DNA of 64,000 bases, from positions 111,964 through 175,963 of the forward strand of contig NZ_NTUP01000020.1 in NCBI RefSeq assembly GCF_002561455.1, in the 5' to 3' direction. This document shows, piece after piece, positions 19,714 through 27,220 of the stretch (position 1 is the first letter of the stretch; each line of letters starts with the position of its first letter). This DNA comes from Bacillus sp. AFS015802 (GTDB taxonomy: Bacteria > Bacillota > Bacilli > Bacillales > Bacillaceae_B). The position numbers were made by a program, and so were the translations under genes. The notes under the pieces are model-generated. The model was not told the DNA's origin. It saw only the letters and a program-made list of their open reading frames with translations, and did not search any database.

Positions 19714-20895
19714 TTATCCCTTTTGAACAGTGTTGTTTCTTCCATAACTTAATACACGCCAGAGCTTTTCCACAGGACCGTATCGAAACTTGGATAACCA
19801 AATCTCAGAAACAATCACCTGTATCACATAAACACCCACTGCGAGCATCGTTCCTGTCGTTAGCGTAACTTCTCCGTAAAGTCCCAAACCATAAGAATAG
19901 AATATAAGGGTTCCGATGATCGATTGCATCAGATAGTTCGAAAGGGACATCCTCCCCACTGAAGCCAATGGCTTGCTCCATTTCATGATTTTTTCATTCA
20001 ACAATAATAATGAAAGGATTACTGCATAAGATACTGATAAGAACGGACCTCCCAAAAAGTCCTGGATATAGGAATAAGCAAAATTAGGCTCAATGAAGAG
20101 CGGCAGCGACTTAATGATGATGCCGGCAAGCATCGTACCCGCACCGATCAGGAGCCATATGTTCTTCTTATCACGAACTTTCTCCAACAGCTGCAGTTTA
20201 CTTGCTCCTGCCCCGATCATCATCATGGGAAGGATGGAAAGTAACAAGAATATAAGATTGTCAGGTGAATTGACTGTATACCAGTCCTGAAAACGCTGCG
20301 TCATGATAGAGCTGAAGCTTCCTGATGCATAGGCAGCGACTGAATTCTGCAGTGCGGCAATATTCGTATATTGCGTCACGCCCGTCGGATCGGCAAAGGT
20401 CATCAATACTAGTAAAATACTGAAGAAAGTTTGCGGCAACAGAAATAACATCCCTCCCAGCCACATCAACCCTTTTCCGGACATCCGCATAAATACAAGA
20501 AGAATCAAACCAAATACGGCGTAATTGATCAGGATATCCCCCGACCAGATCAGGAAGGCATGGATACATCCGATTCCCAATAAGATAAGAAGTCTTCTGA
20601 TACCAAACAGGTAGAAGGAAGTCCCCTTTTCCGTTGCCCTTTGCTGCTGGATTCCTAACCCATATCCAAACATCATGGCAAACAGGGGGTAGAAACTGGC
20701 TTGTACCAGCACATCGATCCAAGGATACAACGCGGTATCTTCAGGTGTTTTCCACCAGGTGTATGGATCAAGATAAAGAAATGGTGAATGAAAAGAAATC
20801 ATATTGATGATAAAGATGCCAAGCAGCGAGAATCCCCTGATCACATCAAGGGTCACAATACGTTCTGAATGTTCAATTGGCGACATGGTGTTCAT
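19714..20895 (-). CDS. DUF418 domain membrane protein (YeiB/YxaH-like)
   Basis: A 393-residue protein with about ten membrane segments. The opening ERIVTLDVIRGFSLLGIFIINM is the DUF418/YeiB signature, and the C-terminal third (YLMQSIIGTLIFYSYGLGLYG, RYGPVEKLWR) is the DUF418 domain itself. Related to acyltransferase-3-like membrane proteins; no confirmed function. GGAGG lies seven bases before the ATG. It lies 24 bases upstream of yisK on the same strand, probably co-transcribed, and diverges from gerPA. Confidence 0.85.
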   Translation of the reverse strand: MNTMSPIEHSERIVTLDVIRGFSLLGIFIINMISFHSPFLYLDPYTWWKTPEDTALYPWIDVLVQASFYPLFAMMFGYGLGIQQQRATEKGTSFYLFGIRRLLILLGIGCIHAFLIWSGDILINYAVFGLILLVFMRMSGKGLMWLGGMLFLLPQTFFSILLVLMTFADPTGVTQYTNIAALQNSVAAYASGSFSSIMTQRFQDWYTVNSPDNLIFLLLSILPMMMIGAGASKLQLLEKVRDKKNIWLLIGAGTMLAGIIIKSLPLFIEPNFAYSYIQDFLGGPFLSVSYAVILSLLLLNEKIMKWSKPLASVGRMSLSNYLMQSIIGTLIFYSYGLGLYGEVTLTTGTMLAVGVYVIQVIVSEIWLSKFRYGPVEKLWRVLSYGRNNTVQKG

Positions 20896-20961
20896 TTCGT
20901 TTCCTCCGAAAAAAGTTTCATGATTCTATTCTAACCCGAAATGGAAAATTAGGCGATTATC

Positions 20962-20988
20962 ACCTATTCCGTTCCTTAACATAGAATA
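20962..20988 (+). promoter_or_regulatory. Sigma-K-type promoter of the gerP operon
   Basis: AC (20962-20963), a 16-base spacer and CATAGAATA (20980-20988) match the AC-N16-CATANNNTA sigma-K consensus exactly. It lies 36 bases ahead of gerPA, so transcription late in the mother cell is expected, as known for gerP in Bacillus. Confidence 0.8.
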
Positions 20989-21024
20989 ACAATAATTAAC
21001 TTTGTCTTAAAGGTGTGAGTCACA

Positions 21025-21246
21025 ATGCCCGCAATCGTAGGAATTGCACAAGTCGTAAATGTCGGTTCCAGTGCCGTTTTTCATATCGGGGATGTCTTTA
21101 ATATCAGCCCCATTTCCACAGCCAAGACCTTTGCCGGGGCGGGTTCATTCATCACCGGTAAGGGGATTTCGGTCTATAATGAAAGCTCCTTGACCTACAC
21201 CATCGATGACGATGGAATGGATCAGGGAATAAACTTAAATTTATGA
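21025..21246 (+). CDS. gerPA: Spore germination protein GerPA
   Basis: A 73-residue GerPA/GerPF family protein. It begins MPAIVGIAQVVNVGSSAVFHIGD, followed by ISPISTAKTFAGAGSF, the shared GerPA/GerPF motif. GerP proteins reside in the spore coat and let nutrient germinants pass to the inner-membrane receptors. First gene of a six-gene operon read from a sigma-K promoter; AAAGGTG precedes the ATG. Confidence 0.92.
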   Translation: MPAIVGIAQVVNVGSSAVFHIGDVFNISPISTAKTFAGAGSFITGKGISVYNESSLTYTIDDDGMDQGINLNL

Positions 21247-21258
21247 GTGTGATGCCGA

Positions 21259-21480
21259 ATGTCGAATTATTATATTCAACAGTCCATACAGATTCAATTT
21301 ATTAAAATCGGGGGGATGTCGAATTCTTCCATCCTTCAGATCGGAACATGCGGTCAGATCACAACCAATGACTTCCTCTATAATACAGGGGGCTATACAG
21401 AGCCTGCCCCGGAAGCCGAGAAGAACGGATCCACCACACCCTCTGTCACACCGCTCGTTCCACTCCAGACGCCAAGATAA
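21259..21480 (+). CDS. gerPB: Spore germination protein GerPB
   Basis: A 73-residue protein opening MSNYYIQQSIQIQFIKIGGMSNSS, with SILQIGTCGQI typical of GerPB, and a short, proline- and threonine-rich C-terminus. Coat-located permeability factor. Starts 12 bases after gerPA; the ribosome site is weak, suggesting coupling to gerPA translation. Confidence 0.92.
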   Translation: MSNYYIQQSIQIQFIKIGGMSNSSILQIGTCGQITTNDFLYNTGGYTEPAPEAEKNGSTTPSVTPLVPLQTPR

Positions 21481-21513
21481 AAAGAAAACGCGACAAAAGA
21501 AAGAGGTGGCAGG

Positions 21514-22143
21514 ATGAATAATTACTATATGACCCCCCAACAACTCTATCAATATATCGAAATGCTCAACTCGAAAATTGTCGCGCTGGAAAAAAAAGTG
21601 AATGACCTTTCACAGGAGCTGACCACTCTCAGGGATACGCCGAAAATCAATGTTGAAAAAATCGAATACAAATTCGACCAGCTCAAAGTGGAGTCCCTGG
21701 ACGGAACGCTGAATATCGGTCTGAATCCGAGTAACCTGAAAGAAACGATTGAAGATTTGGCCGTCGAGCCCAATATCGACGTCAAATCCATAAAGAACAT
21801 TGAACCTTATAAGGAGAGAATATCCGCGGAAATCAAAGCGTATATCGATTCAGAACTGCCCGGTCTCATCCAGGACAATGAAATGCAATTCCAGCGTACA
21901 CTTGATTCATCCTATTACGAAATGATCAAGCAGGATTTATTGAATCAGATGCCGCAGAGGATCGAATTTTATTTACAAAACATCCCGTATATCGAATCGA
22001 AACAGCAGGAAGGAGAATGGGAGCGGAAAATCATCGACAAAATCAAAAAAGACATCCAGACCGCCCTTTTCTCCTTTATGTCTCAAATCCCAGATCATAT
22101 GGAAGGAATGAAGAACAATGAACCTCCAGGTAATCAATCGTGA
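21514..22143 (+). CDS. gerPC: Spore germination protein GerPC
   Basis: A 209-residue protein. The N-terminal third (QQLYQYIEMLNSKIVALEKKVNDLSQELTTL) is a coiled coil, followed by VEKIEYKFDQLKVESLDGTLNIGL, the GerPC signature, and a charged helical C-terminus. It belongs to the coat permeability group needed for germinant access. Its 3' end overlaps gerPD by 26 bases in another frame. Confidence 0.92.
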   Translation: MNNYYMTPQQLYQYIEMLNSKIVALEKKVNDLSQELTTLRDTPKINVEKIEYKFDQLKVESLDGTLNIGLNPSNLKETIEDLAVEPNIDVKSIKNIEPYKERISAEIKAYIDSELPGLIQDNEMQFQRTLDSSYYEMIKQDLLNQMPQRIEFYLQNIPYIESKQQEGEWERKIIDKIKKDIQTALFSFMSQIPDHMEGMKNNEPPGNQS

Positions 22144-22294
22144 ATTATCCGTCGGAAATATCGATATTGCAGGAGTGGCCAGCTCCTCTCTTGTGCTCGT
22201 CGGGGATGCAGATATCATTCAACTCGCCTCGGCATTCGATACCCCGCCTGAATCACTGATCATCGGTCCATTCGTTCCACTCACCCCTAAGTGA
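22118..22294 (+). CDS. gerPD: Spore germination protein GerPD
   Basis: A 58-residue protein starting MNLQVINRELSVGNIDIAGV, with SSSLVLVGDADIIQLAS, recognisable as GerPD. It begins inside the end of gerPC (ATG at 22118) and stops three bases before gerPE. Its small size makes it easy to miss. Part of the germinant-permeability system of the coat. Confidence 0.9.
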   Translation: MNLQVINRELSVGNIDIAGVASSSLVLVGDADIIQLASAFDTPPESLIIGPFVPLTPK

Positions 22295-22297
22295 TTT

Positions 22298-22708
22298 ATG
22301 CTTAAGAGATACTCGATTGTGAATTCATTAGAAGGTATCACTCTGGCCTTTAGCTCGCTTTACCAAATTGGGGATTCCCAGAACATCAACGCTTTATCAA
22401 AAGCGTATGCCGTTCAACGTGAGAAGGAATTCTTCTTAACGAGCGAGGGGAACTTTGATTCCGAAGTGTTTACCAGTCCGATCGAATTGCCCCGCATTAA
22501 CCCGGACATCCGGGTTAACCGTTTAAATCTGTGCCCGATCAAAGTGAATAATATCTATATACGCGCTACCGCCTTTTCATCCATCATCCATATCGGTAAC
22601 ACATCGAATGTGTATATGGAGGCAAGGGTGAAAAACATACGTCAGTTGGAAAGTAAAGAAGGTGGAGAGCCGCCTCAAACCATCGAAACAATCGAATCCC
22701 CTGATTGA
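22298..22708 (+). CDS. gerPE: Spore germination protein GerPE
   Basis: A 136-residue protein beginning MLKRYSIVNSLEGITLAFSSLYQIGDS, with a later SSIIHIGNTSNVYMEARVKNIRQ segment typical of GerPE. The start lies three bases after gerPD and has little ribosome site of its own, again suggesting coupling. Spore coat germinant permeability. Confidence 0.9.
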   Translation: MLKRYSIVNSLEGITLAFSSLYQIGDSQNINALSKAYAVQREKEFFLTSEGNFDSEVFTSPIELPRINPDIRVNRLNLCPIKVNNIYIRATAFSSIIHIGNTSNVYMEARVKNIRQLESKEGGEPPQTIETIESPD

Positions 22709-22728
22709 TTCCTACCTCTCTTGTATGA

Positions 22729-22755
22729 ACGTTACTGTTAAATTCACATAGCCTG
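22729..22755 (+). promoter_or_regulatory. Possible second sigma-K-type promoter, for gerPF
   Basis: AC (22729-22730), 16-base spacer and CATAGCCTG (22747-22755) match AC-N16-CATANNNTA with one mismatch. It lies in the 71-base gap between gerPE and gerPF and could allow extra expression of gerPF. Confidence 0.4.
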
Positions 22756-22779
22756 ATAATATAGACCAAAGAAAAGAGG

Positions 22780-23007
22780 ATGTTGATTATGCCCGCATTA
22801 GTAGGTCCTGTTGCGATTCTTAACGTGGGAGGTGGGAATGTCCAATTTGGTGATACAGCCATTATTTCCCCTAAATCCGCTTCAAAAACGTTCGGTGGGG
22901 CAGGTGGTTTCAATACCGGTCCCTTTCAGTTAAGCTACAATGTCTTCAGTGTAAACACCACTTTTGACTGCAACGTCGTAGATCAGCCAATAACAGGAAA
23001 TAACTAA
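22780..23007 (+). CDS. gerPF: Spore germination protein GerPF
   Basis: A 75-residue GerPA/GerPF family protein: MPALVGPVAILNVGGGNVQFGD, ISPKSASKTFGGAGGFNTG. It is paralogous with gerPA. Last gene of the operon, with its own AAAGAGG ribosome site, followed by a strong terminator. Confidence 0.93.
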   Translation: MLIMPALVGPVAILNVGGGNVQFGDTAIISPKSASKTFGGAGGFNTGPFQLSYNVFSVNTTFDCNVVDQPITGNN

Positions 23008-23013
23008 AAAAAA

Positions 23014-23047
23014 CAAAAAGCCCTTTCGCAGGCTTTTTGTTTTTTTT
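23014..23047. terminator. Bidirectional terminator between gerPF and the HNH gene
   Basis: CAAAAAGCC (23014-23022) pairs with GGCTTTTTG (23031-23039), with A-run and T-run flanks, serving gerP on the plus strand and the convergent HNH gene. Confidence 0.85.
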
Positions 23048-23057
23048 ATGGTACCGG

Positions 23058-23360
23058 CTATCGTTTCTTCCTGCGCTCATGGCTTTTCTTTGTTTTGATT
23101 AATTTGGTGGGCGGCTGCTTTCGGACCCATTTAATGAAGGCACGGATCTTATCGTCTTTTCTTAAATCTTCAATTGTGTTTAACCTCACTCCCAATTCAT
23201 CGTTTGTATATAGGGAGTGGATCTGTTTATGACATGGAATGCAAAGCTGTGCCGTGGGCAGGAAAGTGCCCCCCACCTCTTTAGGTGTCAGGTGATGGAT
23301 TGTGGTTTCGACATTCTGCCTGGAGCATAATTCACACGTACCGACCGTTTTTTTACTCAT
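23058..23360 (-). CDS. yisB: HNH endonuclease-like protein (YisB/HlpB-like)
   Basis: A 100-residue basic protein. Two zinc-binding pairs, CELC near residue 10 and CIPC near 40, surround the HNH-type core IHHLTPKEVGG and HKQIHSLYTN. The C-terminus is Lys/Arg-rich. B. subtilis YisB sits next to gerP downstream of the addAB-sbcDC genes and has been linked to DNA damage tolerance; here it lies directly after addA, behind a terminator, so it likely has its own promoter. Nuclease activity is inferred from the motif. Confidence 0.85.
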   Translation of the reverse strand: MSKKTVGTCELCSRQNVETTIHHLTPKEVGGTFLPTAQLCIPCHKQIHSLYTNDELGVRLNTIEDLRKDDKIRAFIKWVRKQPPTKLIKTKKSHERRKKR

Positions 23361-23411
23361 CTTCCACCATTCCTCGAAAAGTGATTAGTATAGCTATTCC
23401 CCCTATCACCT

Positions 23412-23446
23412 AAAAAAAACACTTCGAAGCCTGGCTTCGAAGTGTT
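23412..23446 (-). terminator. Rho-independent terminator of addBA
   Basis: A 14-base perfect inverted repeat (23418-23431 with 23433-23446) followed on the minus strand by a T-run. Confidence 0.88.
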
Positions 23447-23452
23447 CTCTCT

Positions 23453-26400
23453 TTACAACTCCAGTACATGTCCCCCATCAAAGAAGTATAGATATTTTTC
23501 TGATACTGGTTCTTTCCAGATGGATTCCAAAGCCCGGGTATATAATTCGATCTGCACTTTATATCTTTCAAGGAGGACTGGCCTTGCTTCAGGGAAGCCG
23601 CCTGTATAACGGTCATGGATACCGTCTGTCTTGTAATCGAGCAGGACGACTCCCGACTCATCCCTGAAGACACAGTCGATGACCCCTTGAACGAGGATCG
23701 TTTCTTCAGGGGCACCTTCACCTGTTTCCGATATTTCACTCAAAGGAACACTCATACTGAATGGGATTTCCCGCTGGATTTCCCTGGCACTTGCCATTCG
23801 CTTGCCGAGTCCCGTTTCGAAGAACCCGACGATGTGATCGACTGAGATCGCCTGTTTCTGTTCTTCCGTCATGATTTCTTTATGGACCAGCGTCGATAAC
23901 AACTCTTCCACCTTCTCCACAGACGGTACCCCGTCTGTAAAAGAGATATGCTGCATGACTGTATGCATGGCGGTTCCTTTTTCAGCAGGAGACAGTTCTT
24001 TGGATTGCATGAATTGAGGTCGATTGTAGACCGGCTTCTGATGTCGCCTCAGAATATCGATCCCTGCTGCTTCATCCCTTATTTCAACCATCCGCTTCAG
24101 CTCGGAAACCGACTGCTTCGAACGTAGATTTGTCGCACGCATGTGAGGATACTTCCAAGACAGGCGGTGCAGGACCTCATCTTTATGGACGGACTCCACT
24201 TCCACTTCCGCTCCATTTTTCACCTGCTCTTTCCAATTGTCGCTTTCACTCGATGACTCTTCATCATCAGCAACAAGCTCAGACTTATGAATCGTCGTGA
24301 TTTGAAAGCAGGATGGATGATTCAGAATCTCTTCATTGATTCCTCTCTCCTCTTGCATACCTTCTTCCAAAAGCTCACCGCAATGGGGATGACGCATGAG
24401 GGACGGACCTACCCAATCAAGGTAGGAACTCGCCGCGGCACGGTCATAGTCAGATAATAACCATTCTGTCTGACTCAGGGCACCCCGCCATTTCTTGAGC
24501 GATTTCTCCAGGCTCTTCACGGTCCCCACCAGGAACAACTTCTCCTTGGCACGGGTCAATGCCACATAAAGCACCCGCATTTCCTCGGAGATCGCCTCCA
24601 TCCGCTTCTTCCGCTTGAATGCCAATTGGGGCAGGGAAGGGTAGCTGATCCGTTTATCTGCATCGGTATATTTCACAGCCAAACCGAGATCTTTATCCAA
24701 TAAGTAAGATGCATTCAAGTCCATGAGGTTGAATTGCTTAGACGTCCCCGCAACAAATACAATGGGGAACTCAAGGCCCTTACTGGAGTGGATGGTCATT
24801 AAACGCACCACATCTTCCTGTTCACTCAGGGCCCTCGCGACTCCGAGGTCGTCCCCACGTTCCCTCATCCGGTCGATGAATCGCAGGAAGCGGAATAATC
24901 CCCTGAAGGAAGTTTCTTCATATTGCCGGGCACGGTCATAAAGGGCTCTTAGATTAGCCTGACGCTGCTTTCCTCCGGCCATTCCCCCTACATAATCATA
25001 GAATCTTGTATCCCGGTACAGCTGCCAGATCAATTCCGTCACCGACCCCTGCCGCGCTTTCGTCCGCCAATTCTCAAGGTGATACAGGAACACTTTGATC
25101 TTTTCAAAGGTTTCCTCTTCACGGGGATTCCCCGGCTTTTCACCGGCGAATTTCTTCACGGCTTCATAATACGTCCCCGCCCGTGAATGAATCCGGATAC
25201 TCGCAAGACCCTGCTCATCCAGTCCCACAATCGGGGACCTGAGAACGGAGGCGAGGGGGATATCCTGGTACGGGTTATCGATCACTTTCAACAGTGAGAG
25301 CATGATGGCAATTTCGGTCGCCTCGAAATACCCTGTAGATAAATTCGCATAAATCGGTATTCCCTGGCGCTTGAACTCTTCCATGATTTCAGCAGCCCAA
25401 GGCATGGAGCGAAGCAGGATCACGACATCACGGTATTGAATCGGGCGCTCCGTCTTCGTCTTCGCATCATAGATCGGTGTGCGTCCCTCGATCATGCTTT
25501 TCACTTTATTAGCCATATAGCGGGCTTCAAGGACGGATTTCTCGATATCTCCTTCATCAAAGATGGACAGTTCCTCTTCCCCGGCACTTGAAGAAGGTTC
25601 CTCCCCTTCCTGATCGATGATGGCCATTTCAATGGGATACTCCTTCTCTTCCGGATACGCAGCACCCTTTACAAGCTCGGCTTCCTGGTTATATTCCATT
25701 TCCCCGACGGATGTGCCCATGATTTGCTTAAATAAGAAGTTCGTCCCTTCTAATACTTCTTTCCGGCTTCTGAAGTTCTGGGAAAGGTCGATCTTCAACC
25801 CTGCTTCCCCGCTGACAGGAAGGAACCGCGTATACTTGCCTAAAAACAGATTCGGTTCCGCTAATCGGAAGCGGTAGATGGATTGCTTCACATCTCCCAC
25901 CATAAAGCGGTTCCCGGCTGCCTCTCGTTCTTCTGTAATGAGGAGGAGAATGGATTCCTGAACCATATTCGTATCCTGGTATTCGTCGACCAGTACTTCT
26001 TTGAATTTATCTTTATAAAGATTGGCTGCCGCTGAAGGGACTAACCTATCGGATGAAGGGTCTCTTAATATATCGAGGCAGAAATGCTCCAAATCGGCAA
26101 AGTCGACGAGCCCCTTCTCCTCTTTCACTTGTCTGAAACGTTTTCCGAATTCGATCACCACTTCTGCCAGGGTGTGGATCACGTCCTTCATTTTCTTCAT
26201 ATCTTCAAGGAATGACGCGGGCCTTCTGGAGAAGTAATCCTCCTGAAGCTTTTCCAGGGTCTTCTTTCCCTGATCCCGCAGCTTCTTCGCCTCATCCACT
26301 ATTTCTTTATTGTAGTCGTCCCCCCGACACGCTTTTAGCTTTGTGAAGGGAAGGGTTTGAATGCTTTCATATAAATCGTTCCAGGAAATGGACAGACTTT

Positions 26401-27220
26401 CCTCCAGGCTCTCGACGATCTCGATATCGCTTAGGAAATTCTCAGCTCTCGGGCCCGGTCCCCCGGGCACACGGGTGAGCTCCAATGCGCGCTGAAATAA
26501 GCTTTTCGCACCATGCAGCTGTAACCGGATATCTGTCAATAGAGGCTGGATGAAGGATAGCCCGTCAATTTCTGCCCCATCTTCGACCTCGTACATTTCT
26601 TCCAACCCAAGAAGCCATCCATCAGGATTCGGGTGGGACCTGGAAAAGTCATACAGCCTGCGGATCATATCCTGCAGGGCTCCATCACTTCGATCGTTCG
26701 TAAACGTATCCACAAGCTTAAAGAAGTCATGATTATCCTCTTTGCCATACTCTTCTTCAAACAGATCATCAAGTACCTCGTCCCGAAGCAGATCACCTTC
26801 TGTTTCATCCGCGATCCTGAAACCCGGATCGATATCGATGAGGTAGTAATATTTACGTATCACTTCAAGGCAAAAGGAATGAAGGGTGGATATGGACGCC
26901 CGGTTCAGGAGGCTCAGCTGCTTCCTTAAATGATGGGAATGGGGATCCTCATCGATTGCCTTCTCGAGTGCACTCCCGATCCGATGCCTCATTTCAGCAG
27001 CAGAAGCATTGGTAAAGGTAACAACCAATAACTCATCCACATCGATTCTGTCCTCTTCTGAGAGGATCTTCTGAATGATCCTCTCTACCAATACAGCCGT
27101 CTTCCCTGATCCCGCGGCTGCAGCCACAAGAATATCCTGCCCCTTCGCCCAAATCGCATTCCACTGATCATCTGTCCATGTTACATGATCCGGTTTCGCC
27201 GGAATCGTCCCATTACTCAT
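23453..27220 (-). CDS. addA: ATP-dependent helicase/nuclease subunit AddA
   Basis: A 1255-residue UvrD-like helicase with a C-terminal RecB-type nuclease domain. Visible motifs: Walker A AAAAGSGKTAVLVERI near residue 35, motif II VDEYQDTN near 420, MTIHSSKGLEFPIVF in the third quarter, VALTRAKEKLFLVGT, and the nuclease core VIDCVFRDESGVVLLDYKTD near the end. With AddB it resects DNA double-strand ends until Chi to load RecA. Length matches B. subtilis AddA (1232). The ATG lies inside the last codons of addB (8-base overlap), GGAGG nine bases upstream. A terminator follows; sbcD and sbcC, which follow addA in B. subtilis, are absent here. Confidence 0.96.
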   Translation of the reverse strand: MSNGTIPAKPDHVTWTDDQWNAIWAKGQDILVAAAAGSGKTAVLVERIIQKILSEEDRIDVDELLVVTFTNASAAEMRHRIGSALEKAIDEDPHSHHLRKQLSLLNRASISTLHSFCLEVIRKYYYLIDIDPGFRIADETEGDLLRDEVLDDLFEEEYGKEDNHDFFKLVDTFTNDRSDGALQDMIRRLYDFSRSHPNPDGWLLGLEEMYEVEDGAEIDGLSFIQPLLTDIRLQLHGAKSLFQRALELTRVPGGPGPRAENFLSDIEIVESLEESLSISWNDLYESIQTLPFTKLKACRGDDYNKEIVDEAKKLRDQGKKTLEKLQEDYFSRRPASFLEDMKKMKDVIHTLAEVVIEFGKRFRQVKEEKGLVDFADLEHFCLDILRDPSSDRLVPSAAANLYKDKFKEVLVDEYQDTNMVQESILLLITEEREAAGNRFMVGDVKQSIYRFRLAEPNLFLGKYTRFLPVSGEAGLKIDLSQNFRSRKEVLEGTNFLFKQIMGTSVGEMEYNQEAELVKGAAYPEEKEYPIEMAIIDQEGEEPSSSAGEEELSIFDEGDIEKSVLEARYMANKVKSMIEGRTPIYDAKTKTERPIQYRDVVILLRSMPWAAEIMEEFKRQGIPIYANLSTGYFEATEIAIMLSLLKVIDNPYQDIPLASVLRSPIVGLDEQGLASIRIHSRAGTYYEAVKKFAGEKPGNPREEETFEKIKVFLYHLENWRTKARQGSVTELIWQLYRDTRFYDYVGGMAGGKQRQANLRALYDRARQYEETSFRGLFRFLRFIDRMRERGDDLGVARALSEQEDVVRLMTIHSSKGLEFPIVFVAGTSKQFNLMDLNASYLLDKDLGLAVKYTDADKRISYPSLPQLAFKRKKRMEAISEEMRVLYVALTRAKEKLFLVGTVKSLEKSLKKWRGALSQTEWLLSDYDRAAASSYLDWVGPSLMRHPHCGELLEEGMQEERGINEEILNHPSCFQITTIHKSELVADDEESSSESDNWKEQVKNGAEVEVESVHKDEVLHRLSWKYPHMRATNLRSKQSVSELKRMVEIRDEAAGIDILRRHQKPVYNRPQFMQSKELSPAEKGTAMHTVMQHISFTDGVPSVEKVEELLSTLVHKEIMTEEQKQAISVDHIVGFFETGLGKRMASAREIQREIPFSMSVPLSEISETGEGAPEETILVQGVIDCVFRDESGVVLLDYKTDGIHDRYTGGFPEARPVLLERYKVQIELYTRALESIWKEPVSEKYLYFFDGGHVLEL

